From the NCBI GenBank assembly GCA_039925145.1, contig JBDSZL010000047.1, positions 10,435-74,434 on the forward strand: DNA of 64,000 nt, given 5' to 3'. Shown piece by piece: positions 42,608 to 51,438 of the stretch; position 1 is the stretch's first letter, and each line of letters opens with the position of its first letter. This DNA comes from JBDSZL01 sp039925145 (GTDB taxonomy: Bacteria; Acidobacteriota; Vicinamibacteria; Vicinamibacterales; SCN-69-37). A model generated the notes under the pieces. That model had not been told where the DNA came from, did no database searches, and saw only the letters and a program-made list of their open reading frames with translations. A program made the translations under genes and the position numbers.

Positions 42608-43792
42608 TTACCTTCCAGCGGGCCAGGGCACCATCACGACGTTGCTGCGCTGATCCACGGTCTTCATCTCGGGCCACGCGCGGGCGGGCGACGTGATCAT
42701 GACGCCGATGACATCGCCGGTGTGAAGCACCGTCTCGTTGAACGGGAAGACGCCACCCAGGCTGTCCTTGAAGAAGTCCTGGTCGTAGTCGCGTTTACAG
42801 AACTGCGGCCAGGCGCGCATCCAGGCTGCCGCGCCGCCGTACCAGGTGCCGCCCCGGTTGATGAAGACCCACTGGTTCGCGTAGACCGTGTCCGGTCCGC
42901 CGAAGAAGGGGGCTTCGGGCCAGCCTGGGTCTTCGTATTCGGTGCAGAGAATTTCAGTGTCGAATGACTGGAAGAAGACGTTGTTCAACTTGACCGTCTC
43001 GGGCCACGTGGCTACGTGGCCGGGGCCGAACGCAATGACGGCTTTCGCGAGATCCAACCCGAAGCGCCGTTCGAAGCCCGCCGCATTGCTGAAGGGGCCT
43101 GTGACTCCGAGCGTGATTTCCTTGGCCCGCACGCGCCAGAACAGATTGCCCTCGGGCAAATCCGCATTGGGCGTCCACGATGTCGTCGTGTTCTGTTCCT
43201 GCACCGTGGCCGATGCGATCACCGTGCCGAAGGCGGCCGAGTTGGACACCTGGAAGTCGTAGAAGATCGTGCCCGCCGGACCGGTGCGCGTGGCATTGGC
43301 CACCGTGAACGTGGGCCGGGGCGCAAACACGGAGGCGCCCGTCGCCGGCTGCTGCAGCCCTGGCGCGTTGATCACCAAGTTGGGTCGCACGAAAAACGAC
43401 CGGACCGTTGAGGGCTCGCCAGCGACACCGTCGACAATTGCGCGTGACCGCCAGAAGTACGTGATGTTGCCGGCCAGCTGCGGCAGGGTGGCCGTGGTGG
43501 TGCCACTACCGCCCTGCTCGATGCCATCGAGTGCCACCACCGGCGAGGCAAAGCTGGCGTTGTTGGAGACTTCGACGGCATAGGTCACCGGCTTCGTCCC
43601 GGTCGTGACCGAGTTGACGATCTGCAGCGTGATGGGCTGCTGTGTAAAGTTGTAGGCGAGACCGTTGGACGGCTGATCCGCGACGGGCGCCGCGAAGCTT
43701 ACCGACGGTCGTGTGGGATTGTTCGTGCTGCAGGCCCAGACCGCCAGGGCGGACGCCAGAACAACAGTTAGACCAAGAACACGTACTTTCAT
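42608..43792 (-). CDS. FN3-like lipoprotein with Trp/Gly-rich C-terminal module (paralog 2)
   Basis: The 394-residue lipoprotein starts at an ATG with GGAGAA upstream and has lipobox VWAC (Cys21). Two FN3-like repeats (about 35-130 and 135-235) precede the C-terminal module (about 250-394) with NQWVFINRGGTWYGGAAAW, two cysteines and GVMITSPAR. It is a paralog of the 41154-42389 product but much diverged. Transcription starts from a strong sigma-70 promoter at 43875-43903. Function is unknown; the location between GDSL esterases and glycosyltransferases suggests a role with the surface glycan. Confidence 0.72.
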   Translation of the reverse strand: MKVRVLGLTVVLASALAVWACSTNNPTRPSVSFAAPVADQPSNGLAYNFTQQPITLQIVNSVTTGTKPVTYAVEVSNNASFASPVVALDGIEQGGSGTTTATLPQLAGNITYFWRSRAIVDGVAGEPSTVRSFFVRPNLVINAPGLQQPATGASVFAPRPTFTVANATRTGPAGTIFYDFQVSNSAAFGTVIASATVQEQNTTTSWTPNADLPEGNLFWRVRAKEITLGVTGPFSNAAGFERRFGLDLAKAVIAFGPGHVATWPETVKLNNVFFQSFDTEILCTEYEDPGWPEAPFFGGPDTVYANQWVFINRGGTWYGGAAAWMRAWPQFCKRDYDQDFFKDSLGGVFPFNETVLHTGDVIGVMITSPARAWPEMKTVDQRSNVVMVPWPAGR

Positions 43793-43874
43793 TCGTTCTC
43801 CAAGCGAACGAGGCGCGCGGTGTGAGCACCTCGAGACTGACGCGCCGCTGACTCGCGGCAGGAAACTGTCGTTG

Positions 43875-43903
43875 AGAATACGGCCCTAATCTCATGGTGT
43901 CAA
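43875..43903 (-). promoter_or_regulatory. Strong sigma-70 promoter for the lipoprotein cluster
   Basis: TTGACA (43903-43898) and TATTCT (43880-43875) are separated by exactly 17 bases on the minus strand. The predicted start site is near 43868, leaving a leader of about 75 bases before the ATG at 43792. This is the best-matching promoter in the window. Confidence 0.55.
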
Positions 43904-43939
43904 CGCGTTTACGTCAAAAAATCAGGGAGGCGAAGGCTC

Positions 43940-44755
43940 GTGAATCCAGGTGTCGATAACCTACAGCCCGGAGTGAGCCAGCAGACGTCCGCCCTGGCGA
44001 ACCCGCGCGTCCGGTTCGCGACGCTGGCGTCCGGGTTGCGCATCGCCGTCGATCGCCGGGACCGCGGAATCGGCCGCGCGATTGCGCGTGGTGCCTTCGA
44101 GGTTGCCGAACTCGCCTTCGCATGCCACGCCGTCCGCGAGGGCGCTTCCGTCGTCGATGTTGGCGCGCACGTGGGTCTCTATACGCTGCATCTGGCCCAG
44201 GCTGTGGGGCCCCTCGGCCACGTGTACGCCTTCGAGCCCATCCCCTCTCAGGCCGCCCTGCTCCACATGGGCATTGTGGCCAACGCGCTCCAGACGCAGG
44301 TCTCTGTGAGACAGGTCGCGATCGGTCGTGCCGCCTCGGTCGGCACCATGAGCGTCGGACCGGAGACCGCCGACCTGGCGCATGCGTGCCTGATCGGAGA
44401 CGCATCGTTCAGGACGCCGGGCGTCGAGACCATGAGTGTACGCATCGAAGCGCTCGACGACTGCGATCTGCGCCGGCCTGTCGCCTTCATCAAGCTCGAC
44501 ATCGAAGGCGCCGAGCCTCAGGCCCTCGACGGAGCGCGGCACATTCTTCACGACGACCGGCCCGTCCTGCTGTGCGAACTGGACGACCGGCTGCTGGACC
44601 GCGTGTCAGGCGCGACGCCGCAAGACGTGTTTGACCAGCTGACCCCCCTCGGCTACATGGCGTACGCCATTGCTCCGGACGGCACCCTCGGCGGACGACT
44701 GCGCGAGCCTCCGACGTCGCGAGTATCGACGGTCGCCTTCGTCTCGCGCCCATGA
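43940..44755 (+). CDS. FkbM-family methyltransferase
   Basis: The 271-residue protein has the SAM-binding motif VVDVGAHVGLYTLHLAQAVG and the FEPIPSQ and FIKLDIEGAEPQALDGA blocks of the FkbM family. FkbM enzymes O-methylate sugars or polyketides; those in glycan loci usually methylate glycan residues. The start is GTG at 43940, with GGAGG upstream. It is transcribed divergently from the lipoprotein cluster and lies 83 bases before the next glycosyltransferase. Confidence 0.86.
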   Translation: MNPGVDNLQPGVSQQTSALANPRVRFATLASGLRIAVDRRDRGIGRAIARGAFEVAELAFACHAVREGASVVDVGAHVGLYTLHLAQAVGPLGHVYAFEPIPSQAALLHMGIVANALQTQVSVRQVAIGRAASVGTMSVGPETADLAHACLIGDASFRTPGVETMSVRIEALDDCDLRRPVAFIKLDIEGAEPQALDGARHILHDDRPVLLCELDDRLLDRVSGATPQDVFDQLTPLGYMAYAIAPDGTLGGRLREPPTSRVSTVAFVSRP

Positions 44756-44838
44756 GTCAGCCCGGAGTCTGTGTTCGGCCGAACGGCACTACACTCACCG
44801 GAGACCGCCCGACGATACGCGCGCTCTGACGGACGTTG

Positions 44839-46122
44839 ATGACCACGCAGCCCAGGATCCTCCTCTTAACGGCGTACTACTTTCCGTTTCAGGGCGGCGT
44901 CGAGACACACGCCCGAGCGCTGGCCGGCTTCCTCGTGTCGGCTGGATTCTCGGTGTCCATCGTGACCCGGCAGGTCGATCGGACTTCGCCTCGCCGCGAA
45001 CTCCTCGAAGGCGTGCCGGTGCATCGCGTCTGGCCGCGGGGGCCACGGACGGGCATTCGGAAGTTGTTGATGCTGCCTTCTGCAATCCTCGAGATTCTGC
45101 GCCTGCGACGCACGTTCGATGTGATCTACTGCCCGGGCTACCAGGGCATCGGCGTGGCTGCGCTGCTGTGCGGGAAGCTGCTGGGACGACCGGTGATCCT
45201 GCGTTCAGGCAATCTAGGCGTGCTCTACGGAAACAACTGGGACGCACCGCTCGCGCGGTGGCGCATCGACCCAGACATCGCCATCGTCCGGTGGCTCAAG
45301 GCCCGGGCGCGGCGCATGTACATGTCTGCCGACGCGCTGGTGTGTAACTGCCGCGACATCGAGCGCGAGGCCCTCGACTGCGGGATGCCCCGCGACCGAG
45401 TGCACTATCTGCCCAACGGGGTCGACCTTCAGCAGTATCACCCTGCGTCGGCCGCCGAACGAACCGACGTCCGCGCGGAAGAGGGATGGCCGGAGAACAC
45501 GCTCGTGTGCGTGTACCTCGGAAGGCTGAGCGTCGAGAAGGGTGTGCTCGATCTGCTCCAGGCCTGGCGGACGGTGGCCCGGCCCGAACGGCTGCTCGTG
45601 CTGGTCGGACCTGACATGACGGGCAACGCGCTCGACGCCGGCCCGGCCGCGCGCGCCTTTGTCGCACGCCATGGCCTCGAGTCGGTCGTCAGGTTTCACG
45701 GCCCATGCGTCAGTCCGGCGCGGCTACTGCGCGGCGCCGACCTGTACACACAACCCTCCCATTACGAGGCATTCAGCAACGCCGTGATCGAAGCGATGGC
45801 TACAGGACTGCCGCTCGTGGCGTCGCGTGTCGGAGGGATGCTCGACTGTATCGACGACGAGCAGAACGGACTGCTCTGCAATCCGGCGGATTCAACCGAC
45901 CTCGCGCGCCAGTTGTCGAGGCTCGTCGACGATGCGCCAATCCGAGAGAGGCTGGGACGGCAGGCACGCGATCGCGTCGCGAACGACTTCGACAAGACAA
46001 TCATCTTCCGGCGGTTTGCCGATCTGTTCGTCGCCGTTGCGAGGTCAGGCTCGGCTACGCGCGAGCGGCCGCCAGAGGCTGGCGCACCCCGAGAATCTCC
46101 CGATGCCAATGTTCGAGCATGA
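44839..46122 (+). CDS. Glycosyltransferase family 4
   Basis: The 427-residue protein starts at ATG 44839 (TTG 44836 is one codon earlier). The N-terminal half has FPFQGGVETHARALAGFLVS; the C-terminal half has VYLGRLSVEKGVLDLLQAWR and QPSHYEAFSNAVIEAMATGLP, the E-x7-E retaining signature. It is a GT-B enzyme using a nucleotide sugar. The last 68 bases overlap the facing asparagine synthase gene, and its C-terminal 25 residues are low-complexity, so the functional protein may end a little earlier. Confidence 0.86.
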   Translation: MTTQPRILLLTAYYFPFQGGVETHARALAGFLVSAGFSVSIVTRQVDRTSPRRELLEGVPVHRVWPRGPRTGIRKLLMLPSAILEILRLRRTFDVIYCPGYQGIGVAALLCGKLLGRPVILRSGNLGVLYGNNWDAPLARWRIDPDIAIVRWLKARARRMYMSADALVCNCRDIEREALDCGMPRDRVHYLPNGVDLQQYHPASAAERTDVRAEEGWPENTLVCVYLGRLSVEKGVLDLLQAWRTVARPERLLVLVGPDMTGNALDAGPAARAFVARHGLESVVRFHGPCVSPARLLRGADLYTQPSHYEAFSNAVIEAMATGLPLVASRVGGMLDCIDDEQNGLLCNPADSTDLARQLSRLVDDAPIRERLGRQARDRVANDFDKTIIFRRFADLFVAVARSGSATRERPPEAGAPRESPDANVRA

Positions 46123-47980
46123 GCAGCGCCCATAGCCTGGAGGCGTTGTTGCGCCGGCCACTCCGGTGGTCTTCGATAAGTCTCTCGACGGCTTCGCGGC
46201 GGAAGTAGCCTCGCTCGAGCGTCGCGGAGTCGAGCAGCACATCGCGCAGATATCCGTAGAGCTCCTGCCGGAGCCACTCGGCCAGCGGGATGCTGAACCC
46301 CATCTTGCGGCGGTACAGCGCGTCGCGCGGCACGATGTCTCGATACGCGGACTTCAGAATCTTCTTGTTCTCGGTCGACGTGACCTTCCAGGCACGCGGC
46401 AATGACGCGGCGAATTCCATGACCGCGACATCGAGCAATGGCGCGCGGGCTTCGAGCGACGCCGCCATGGATGCGATATCCACCTTCACGAGCAGGGTGT
46501 CGGGCAGATACATGAGCGTATCGGTGCGGAGCGCACGATCGACGGGGTCTGGCCCCGTCTCGGCCGCGCTTGCCGCCATGAGGTCGAGGAGGTACCGGTC
46601 GGCGTTCGCGTCCCGGAGCCTGCCGGCGAACGCGGATGTGTAGAGCGCCTGGCGGTCTCCGGCCACGAACTCGCGCTGAGTGAACAGGTGCAGATTGAAC
46701 GCGTCTGGCTCCTGCCGAGCCGCGTGCGTAAAACGGCGCACTTGCCGCAGCCAGGAATGGCGTTTCGATCCCTCGGGTAGCCAGCACGTCAGTCGCTCGG
46801 CCAGATCGCGCAGCCCTGGCGTGGTGAGGGCGCGATACGCTGCCTGGACGACGAGTGCCCGGTAGCGCTCGTAGCCGCCGAACATTTCGTCGCCGCCGTC
46901 GCCGGTGAGCGCCACGGTGACCCGCTGCCGTGTGAGCCGGCTGACCTGATAGGTCGGCAACGCCGACGAGTCGGCAAACGGCTGATCGTAATGCCACGCC
47001 AACTTCGGGAGAATGTCGACTGTGTCGGGCTCGACGACGAACTCTTCGTGATCGGTGCCGAAGCGGTCGGCCACCATCCGGGCGTACCGCCGTTCATCGA
47101 ACTGCTGGCGCGCGAAGCCGATGGAGAACGTCTTGACCCGCGTCGAGCTCTCTGCCATGGCGGCGACCACGACCGACGAGTCGACGCCGCCGGACAGAAA
47201 CGCACCGAGCGGCACGTCGGCGATGAGCCGGGCGCGCGTCGCCTGCCCAATCAGGTCGCGTAGATGGTGCTGCGCCTCGTCGTAGGTCAGCGACGTCTTC
47301 GGCTGCCACCTGGCGGTCCAGTACGTCTCGATGCGAGGTTCGGTGCCAGGCGACCACGTGAGCGCGGATGCCGGAGGCAGCCGGAAGATGTGTTTGAAAA
47401 TCGTCGTTGTTCCCGGCACGGCCGCATAGGCCAGGTACAAATCGAGCGAGTCCGGGTCGACCTCGCGCGGACAATTGGGCAACGTCAGCAGCGCCTTGAT
47501 CTCGGAGGCGAAGTACAACCCATCGCTGTCGCGGAACCAGTAGAGCGGCTTCTTGCCGATACGGTCGCGTGCAAGGAGAAGGCGTCTGCTATGGCTGTCC
47601 CAGAGGCCGAACGCGAACATGCCGTTCAGCTCGGGGAGCGCAGCGGTCCATTTCTCTTCGACGAGGTGTACGAGCGCCTCGGTGTCACTGCGCGTGCGAA
47701 AGCGATGCCCCCCGGATTCGAGTCGGGCGCGGAGTTCCTGAAAGTTGTAGATCTCACCGTTGAAGGTGATCCAGCACCGCTCGTGCTCGTCGGCCATCGG
47801 CTGGGCGCCGCCGGCGAGATCCACGATTGAGAGGCGCCGGTGCCCGAGGCCGCAGCCTGGCATCGCGCGGTGTCCCTCCCCGTCGGGGCCTCGATGGACC
47901 AGGGTATCCGTCATGGCTCTGAGCTGACGGACGTCGGGCGTCGATCCGTCGGCCGTGACAATGCCCGCGATGCCGCACAC
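46055..47980 (-). CDS. AsnB-type glutamine-dependent asparagine synthase / amidotransferase
   Basis: The 641-residue protein starts with GTG (47980) and MCGIAGIV, so Cys2 is the N-terminal glutaminase nucleophile. The glutaminase domain (about 1-210) has the GPDGEGH, FNGEIYNFQELR and SDTEALV motifs. The synthetase domain holds the ATP-binding SGGVDSS (263-269). Members in polysaccharide and exosortase-linked loci are thought to amidate sugar carboxylates or glycan-linked acids rather than make free asparagine. No exosortase is in the window. The last 68 bases overlap the opposing GT4. Confidence 0.85.
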   Translation of the reverse strand: MCGIAGIVTADGSTPDVRQLRAMTDTLVHRGPDGEGHRAMPGCGLGHRRLSIVDLAGGAQPMADEHERCWITFNGEIYNFQELRARLESGGHRFRTRSDTEALVHLVEEKWTAALPELNGMFAFGLWDSHSRRLLLARDRIGKKPLYWFRDSDGLYFASEIKALLTLPNCPREVDPDSLDLYLAYAAVPGTTTIFKHIFRLPPASALTWSPGTEPRIETYWTARWQPKTSLTYDEAQHHLRDLIGQATRARLIADVPLGAFLSGGVDSSVVVAAMAESSTRVKTFSIGFARQQFDERRYARMVADRFGTDHEEFVVEPDTVDILPKLAWHYDQPFADSSALPTYQVSRLTRQRVTVALTGDGGDEMFGGYERYRALVVQAAYRALTTPGLRDLAERLTCWLPEGSKRHSWLRQVRRFTHAARQEPDAFNLHLFTQREFVAGDRQALYTSAFAGRLRDANADRYLLDLMAASAAETGPDPVDRALRTDTLMYLPDTLLVKVDIASMAASLEARAPLLDVAVMEFAASLPRAWKVTSTENKKILKSAYRDIVPRDALYRRKMGFSIPLAEWLRQELYGYLRDVLLDSATLERGYFRREAVERLIEDHRSGRRNNASRLWALLMLEHWHREILGVRQPLAAARA

Positions 47981-48024
47981 GCCTCAAGGCTAACCCGGAC
48001 GATTGGCGAAGGCCACCCGGCGTG

Positions 48025-49542
48025 TCATTCGGCCGGCGGGCACAAGTACCAGAGACTGACCTTTTCGGCGCCTGCGCACGGCTCCTCCGTGATGGTCAGC
48101 AGGCGCGCCGTCGCGGCGGCGGTCCGCTGGTATTCATCGATGCGCACCATGTCGGTCGAGGCGATCTTTACCTGTTCACGCGCGAGAAACGTGACCTTGT
48201 AGGCGCGCCAGTAACCGGCCTGCGCGGTGCGGATGCCGCGGGCCACCAGGCCGTCTGCCAGGTCGCGTGGCTCATTCGGCTCGCGTCCGCCCCAGTACCG
48301 GGAGACCTGTGCCGCGTGATCGATGGCGGATCCGGCCATCCACACGGCCAGTCCAGCTGCGGCCACGTACCGAAGCGCGGCCTTCGGTTCCAGCGCGAGC
48401 CACACCGCTGCAATTCCAACAGGCAGCAGCATCGTCAGCAGGATGTATCTGTAGACGACGTCCTCGGCGGGTCGTGTGGCGATGTAGCCACCGGCAGCCA
48501 GAATGCCCACCGCGATCAGATACCAGCCGAAGAGCGATCTCGTAAACGCGCCGGGCGCCCGAAGGAGAATCCCAGCGCGTAAAAGCGCGAGGGTGAGACC
48601 GCCGAGCAACGGCCAGAACAGCCAGGCGTGCCCCTGCGTGCTGATGACATCGACGCGTCGTTGCGCGCCCCACAGTTCCGGAAGGTGACGCGTGAACATC
48701 GCCTGCGCCCGCGCGGGAAGTTCGGCGGGTGTGACTGCGATCCGGTCCATGATGTTGCCCACCTGCGAGTCGGCAAATCCGCGGATCAACTGCCCGCGCG
48801 TCCCCGGGCCCATCATGTCTGAGTAGGGCTGAAGCGCCTGAAGCACCTGCCACGTCGCCAGCGTCGCCACCATCGCCACGAGCCAGAATCGCCGGCGCTC
48901 CTCGCACTGCAGCGCGCCCTGTAACAACTCGACGCCAAGAAGTGCCACTACGGCGTAGATCGTGAACTCACGGTTGAGGAACCCAATACCGAGCACGAGG
49001 CCGAACCAGAGCGGCCGACGCCTCAGCATCCAGAGCAACGGCACGTAGAGGAACGGACCGATGTTCGCGCCGGCTTCGATGAGCGATGCGCTCGTGAGCG
49101 GCGGCGCAAAGGCGAAGAAGACGACGGCGCCAAGCGCCTGCATCGGCGTCACGCCCCCCCATCGCACGAGGCAGCGGATCAGCAGCACGGCCGCCGCCAT
49201 GTTCATCAGCACGAGCGCGGTATGAAGAGCCGTGACGGTCGGTCCCATCACGAGAAAAATCGGCGCAGCAACCCAGGCATCGACGACGAGCATGTAGGCC
49301 TGGCCGTAATAGAACAGGGGGAACGCCCGGCCCTCGACGAGGTGTTTTGCCATGAGCCCGACGATGGCCTGGTCCGAGTCGAAGAACGACTGTTCGTAGC
49401 AGAGGAAGATGAGGCTGCGTGCGAGGACCAGCGCGCACGCGATGGCGCTGGGGAGCAGCAAACATCGATCGGGCACGTTCGTGTCGGCCGGAACGCTTGC
49501 GACAGACGCCGTCTTCGAAGGAGCGTCCGCCCGTCCGCGCAT
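48025..49542 (-). CDS. GT-C-type membrane glycosyltransferase (GT39-like)
   Basis: The 505-residue protein is taken from ATG 49542 and has about 11-12 helices. The first extracytoplasmic loop carries Asp55 and Asp57 in FFDSDQAIVGLMAKHLVEGR, the expected acidic site of GT39/PMT-type enzymes. FYYGQAYMLVVDAW and LIEAGANIGPFLYVPL agree with this class. The C-terminal segment is soluble. It probably transfers a sugar from a polyprenyl-phosphate carrier outside the membrane. It lies 45 bases upstream of asnB. Confidence 0.75.
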   Translation of the reverse strand: MRGRADAPSKTASVASVPADTNVPDRCLLLPSAIACALVLARSLIFLCYEQSFFDSDQAIVGLMAKHLVEGRAFPLFYYGQAYMLVVDAWVAAPIFLVMGPTVTALHTALVLMNMAAAVLLIRCLVRWGGVTPMQALGAVVFFAFAPPLTSASLIEAGANIGPFLYVPLLWMLRRRPLWFGLVLGIGFLNREFTIYAVVALLGVELLQGALQCEERRRFWLVAMVATLATWQVLQALQPYSDMMGPGTRGQLIRGFADSQVGNIMDRIAVTPAELPARAQAMFTRHLPELWGAQRRVDVISTQGHAWLFWPLLGGLTLALLRAGILLRAPGAFTRSLFGWYLIAVGILAAGGYIATRPAEDVVYRYILLTMLLPVGIAAVWLALEPKAALRYVAAAGLAVWMAGSAIDHAAQVSRYWGGREPNEPRDLADGLVARGIRTAQAGYWRAYKVTFLAREQVKIASTDMVRIDEYQRTAAATARLLTITEEPCAGAEKVSLWYLCPPAE

Positions 49543-49575
49543 TGTCGGGTATGCTAGCACGCTGTTTTTCCGCTG

Positions 49576-51396
49576 ATGCGCACCGCTCTCCCCGCTCTGC
49601 GAGCCGCGTCCGGCGCTCTCGCGATTGCAGTCGCACTGGCGACGTTCGGCGCCTATCTACAGCAAAGTCCTCCGCAGACGGTTCTCGCCCCCGCTTGCCC
49701 GGCGGCCGCGGAACTGGCGGGTGTCGTCATCGCCCGAATGTGGCCGTCCGCGCCGCTCGGGCTGGTCGTGCTCCGAATCGAACCGGTGATCACCGTCATA
49801 GGCCTGGCGGCGTTGCTCCTGCTGCTCGCCCGTCTGACCGCCAGTTGGATCGTTGCGGTCGCCATCGCAGGAGCGATGACGGCGCTGCCGTTGTTCTCAC
49901 CAGTGCTCGCACCACTGCACGGGGCGACCTTTGCGGTTGTTGCGGTGACGATGCTGCTGCTGGTGCCGCAGGAGGGGACGTCACGGTCGCCGCTTCCCTT
50001 CTGGTCGGTCGTTGCGCTCGTTTGCACGGCGGCCGTCGTGCCTGCCGCGACGCTACCGCTTGCGGGTCTTGGGGCGTGGCTGACTCTACAGCGCGGGTCC
50101 GATGCTCGGCCCCGCCCTTCCCACGCGCTCCTCGTAGCAGCGATGATTGCCGCCTCGGCTGTGGCGGTGCGACTGCTGCTACCCACTCTGCCATCGGGGT
50201 CCCGCGAATGGAGTTGTCTGGTCCCAGCCACAGGACGCCCCGTCGACCTGCTGGCAGCAATCGCCGCGCCGCTGAAGGATGCTGGGCCGTACGTGTGCGG
50301 GCTCGCCCTGTTGGCAGTGGTCGCGTGCCGAAAGCAGCTGGCCGGCCCCGCCGCCCGCCCCGTGATCGCCTACGGCGCGATTCTGGCCGTCGCTGGTCTT
50401 GCTTCGCTCAGCGGTCCGACAATGGCCCGCGTGCCGCTGACCGTCGCTCTCTGGGTCGGTGCGGCAGTCGGCCTGCGTGAGCTCGTTCGCGGGTGTCGTC
50501 GCACGACCACCGGACATGTCGCAGCGACCGTGCTCGTCGTCCTCGTACCTCTGCTCGCGGTGTCGGCACGGATCCAGCAGCCCGTTGTGACGCCGCCCCA
50601 GTTCGGGCACGCGGCGCTGTCACGCGCGCAGCTCGCTCAGCTGCTTGACCGGTTGCCACCCGGTGCCGGTCTCGTGAGTGAGGATGCGGTCGTGGACGTG
50701 CTCCTGCGCAGCCGCGCGGGTGGAAGGATTGCGGCGTCCGATGCGCTCCACGTGATTCCGAGGGTGCCGGCCGAGATTGCTGCCGAGCTCCGTGCCGTCT
50801 CGGCGGGCGTCTTTGCGCTGCCGCTGGCCCAGGAGCAGTTGCAGCAGCTCGGCATGCGTCTGACCGACGTCGGCGCTGCGGCTGGGCTCGCGCGGGTGGA
50901 CGTCGGTGGTGACTGCCGGCCGCTTCGAGGTTCATGGCGCACGCTCCCGAACCTCAGGGATGCGCAGGCGCTGACGATGGCCGCGCAGGCCGAGGGCGAC
51001 ACCGGGCCCGTCGTCGCATATCTGACTTTCGATGTGACGCCCTCGCCGGCAGCGCGGACCTGGCCGGCGCGCGCGCTGCGGGGATTCAACGTGACGCTCT
51101 ATGACCTGTCGAACGACAGGGACTGGGCGGCGCTGCGGGCCGCATCGATCGATGACCAGGCGCCTCTGGATGTCGAGGTCGCCAGCCGGCGCGGCCACGT
51201 GCTCCGGCTCGAACAATGGCGGACGCCCGGGGCGCCACTGGCATTGACCACGGAGTTTCGCGCGGCGATCACTGGGGGCGTCGCGCGCTCGCTTGCGCCC
51301 GAGGCGGGCACCGATCGGCCAACGCGGCTCTCGCTATGTCCGGCCTTCCCGCACGAAGTCAGAGACTTTGACCGCCAAGGCAGTCGGGTGCCGTAG
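49576..51396 (+). CDS. Polytopic membrane protein, no recognised family
   Basis: The 606-residue protein begins with a long hydrophobic segment and shows about 8-9 membrane spans up to residue 335, followed by a soluble domain of about 270 residues. No glycosyltransferase, ligase or transporter motif is recognised. An Ala/Leu/Val-rich membrane half with a C-terminal soluble half is typical of unassigned proteins in polysaccharide loci. A TATGCT sequence (49550-49555) upstream may be a -10. The gene is divergent from the 48025-49542 GT-C gene by 33 bases. Confidence 0.6.
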   Translation: MRTALPALRAASGALAIAVALATFGAYLQQSPPQTVLAPACPAAAELAGVVIARMWPSAPLGLVVLRIEPVITVIGLAALLLLLARLTASWIVAVAIAGAMTALPLFSPVLAPLHGATFAVVAVTMLLLVPQEGTSRSPLPFWSVVALVCTAAVVPAATLPLAGLGAWLTLQRGSDARPRPSHALLVAAMIAASAVAVRLLLPTLPSGSREWSCLVPATGRPVDLLAAIAAPLKDAGPYVCGLALLAVVACRKQLAGPAARPVIAYGAILAVAGLASLSGPTMARVPLTVALWVGAAVGLRELVRGCRRTTTGHVAATVLVVLVPLLAVSARIQQPVVTPPQFGHAALSRAQLAQLLDRLPPGAGLVSEDAVVDVLLRSRAGGRIAASDALHVIPRVPAEIAAELRAVSAGVFALPLAQEQLQQLGMRLTDVGAAAGLARVDVGGDCRPLRGSWRTLPNLRDAQALTMAAQAEGDTGPVVAYLTFDVTPSPAARTWPARALRGFNVTLYDLSNDRDWAALRAASIDDQAPLDVEVASRRGHVLRLEQWRTPGAPLALTTEFRAAITGGVARSLAPEAGTDRPTRLSLCPAFPHEVRDFDRQGSRVP

Positions 51397-51438
51397 CACG
51401 CGGCGCGCCCGTGGCTCGTCCACGCGTGTGAGGGCTGG

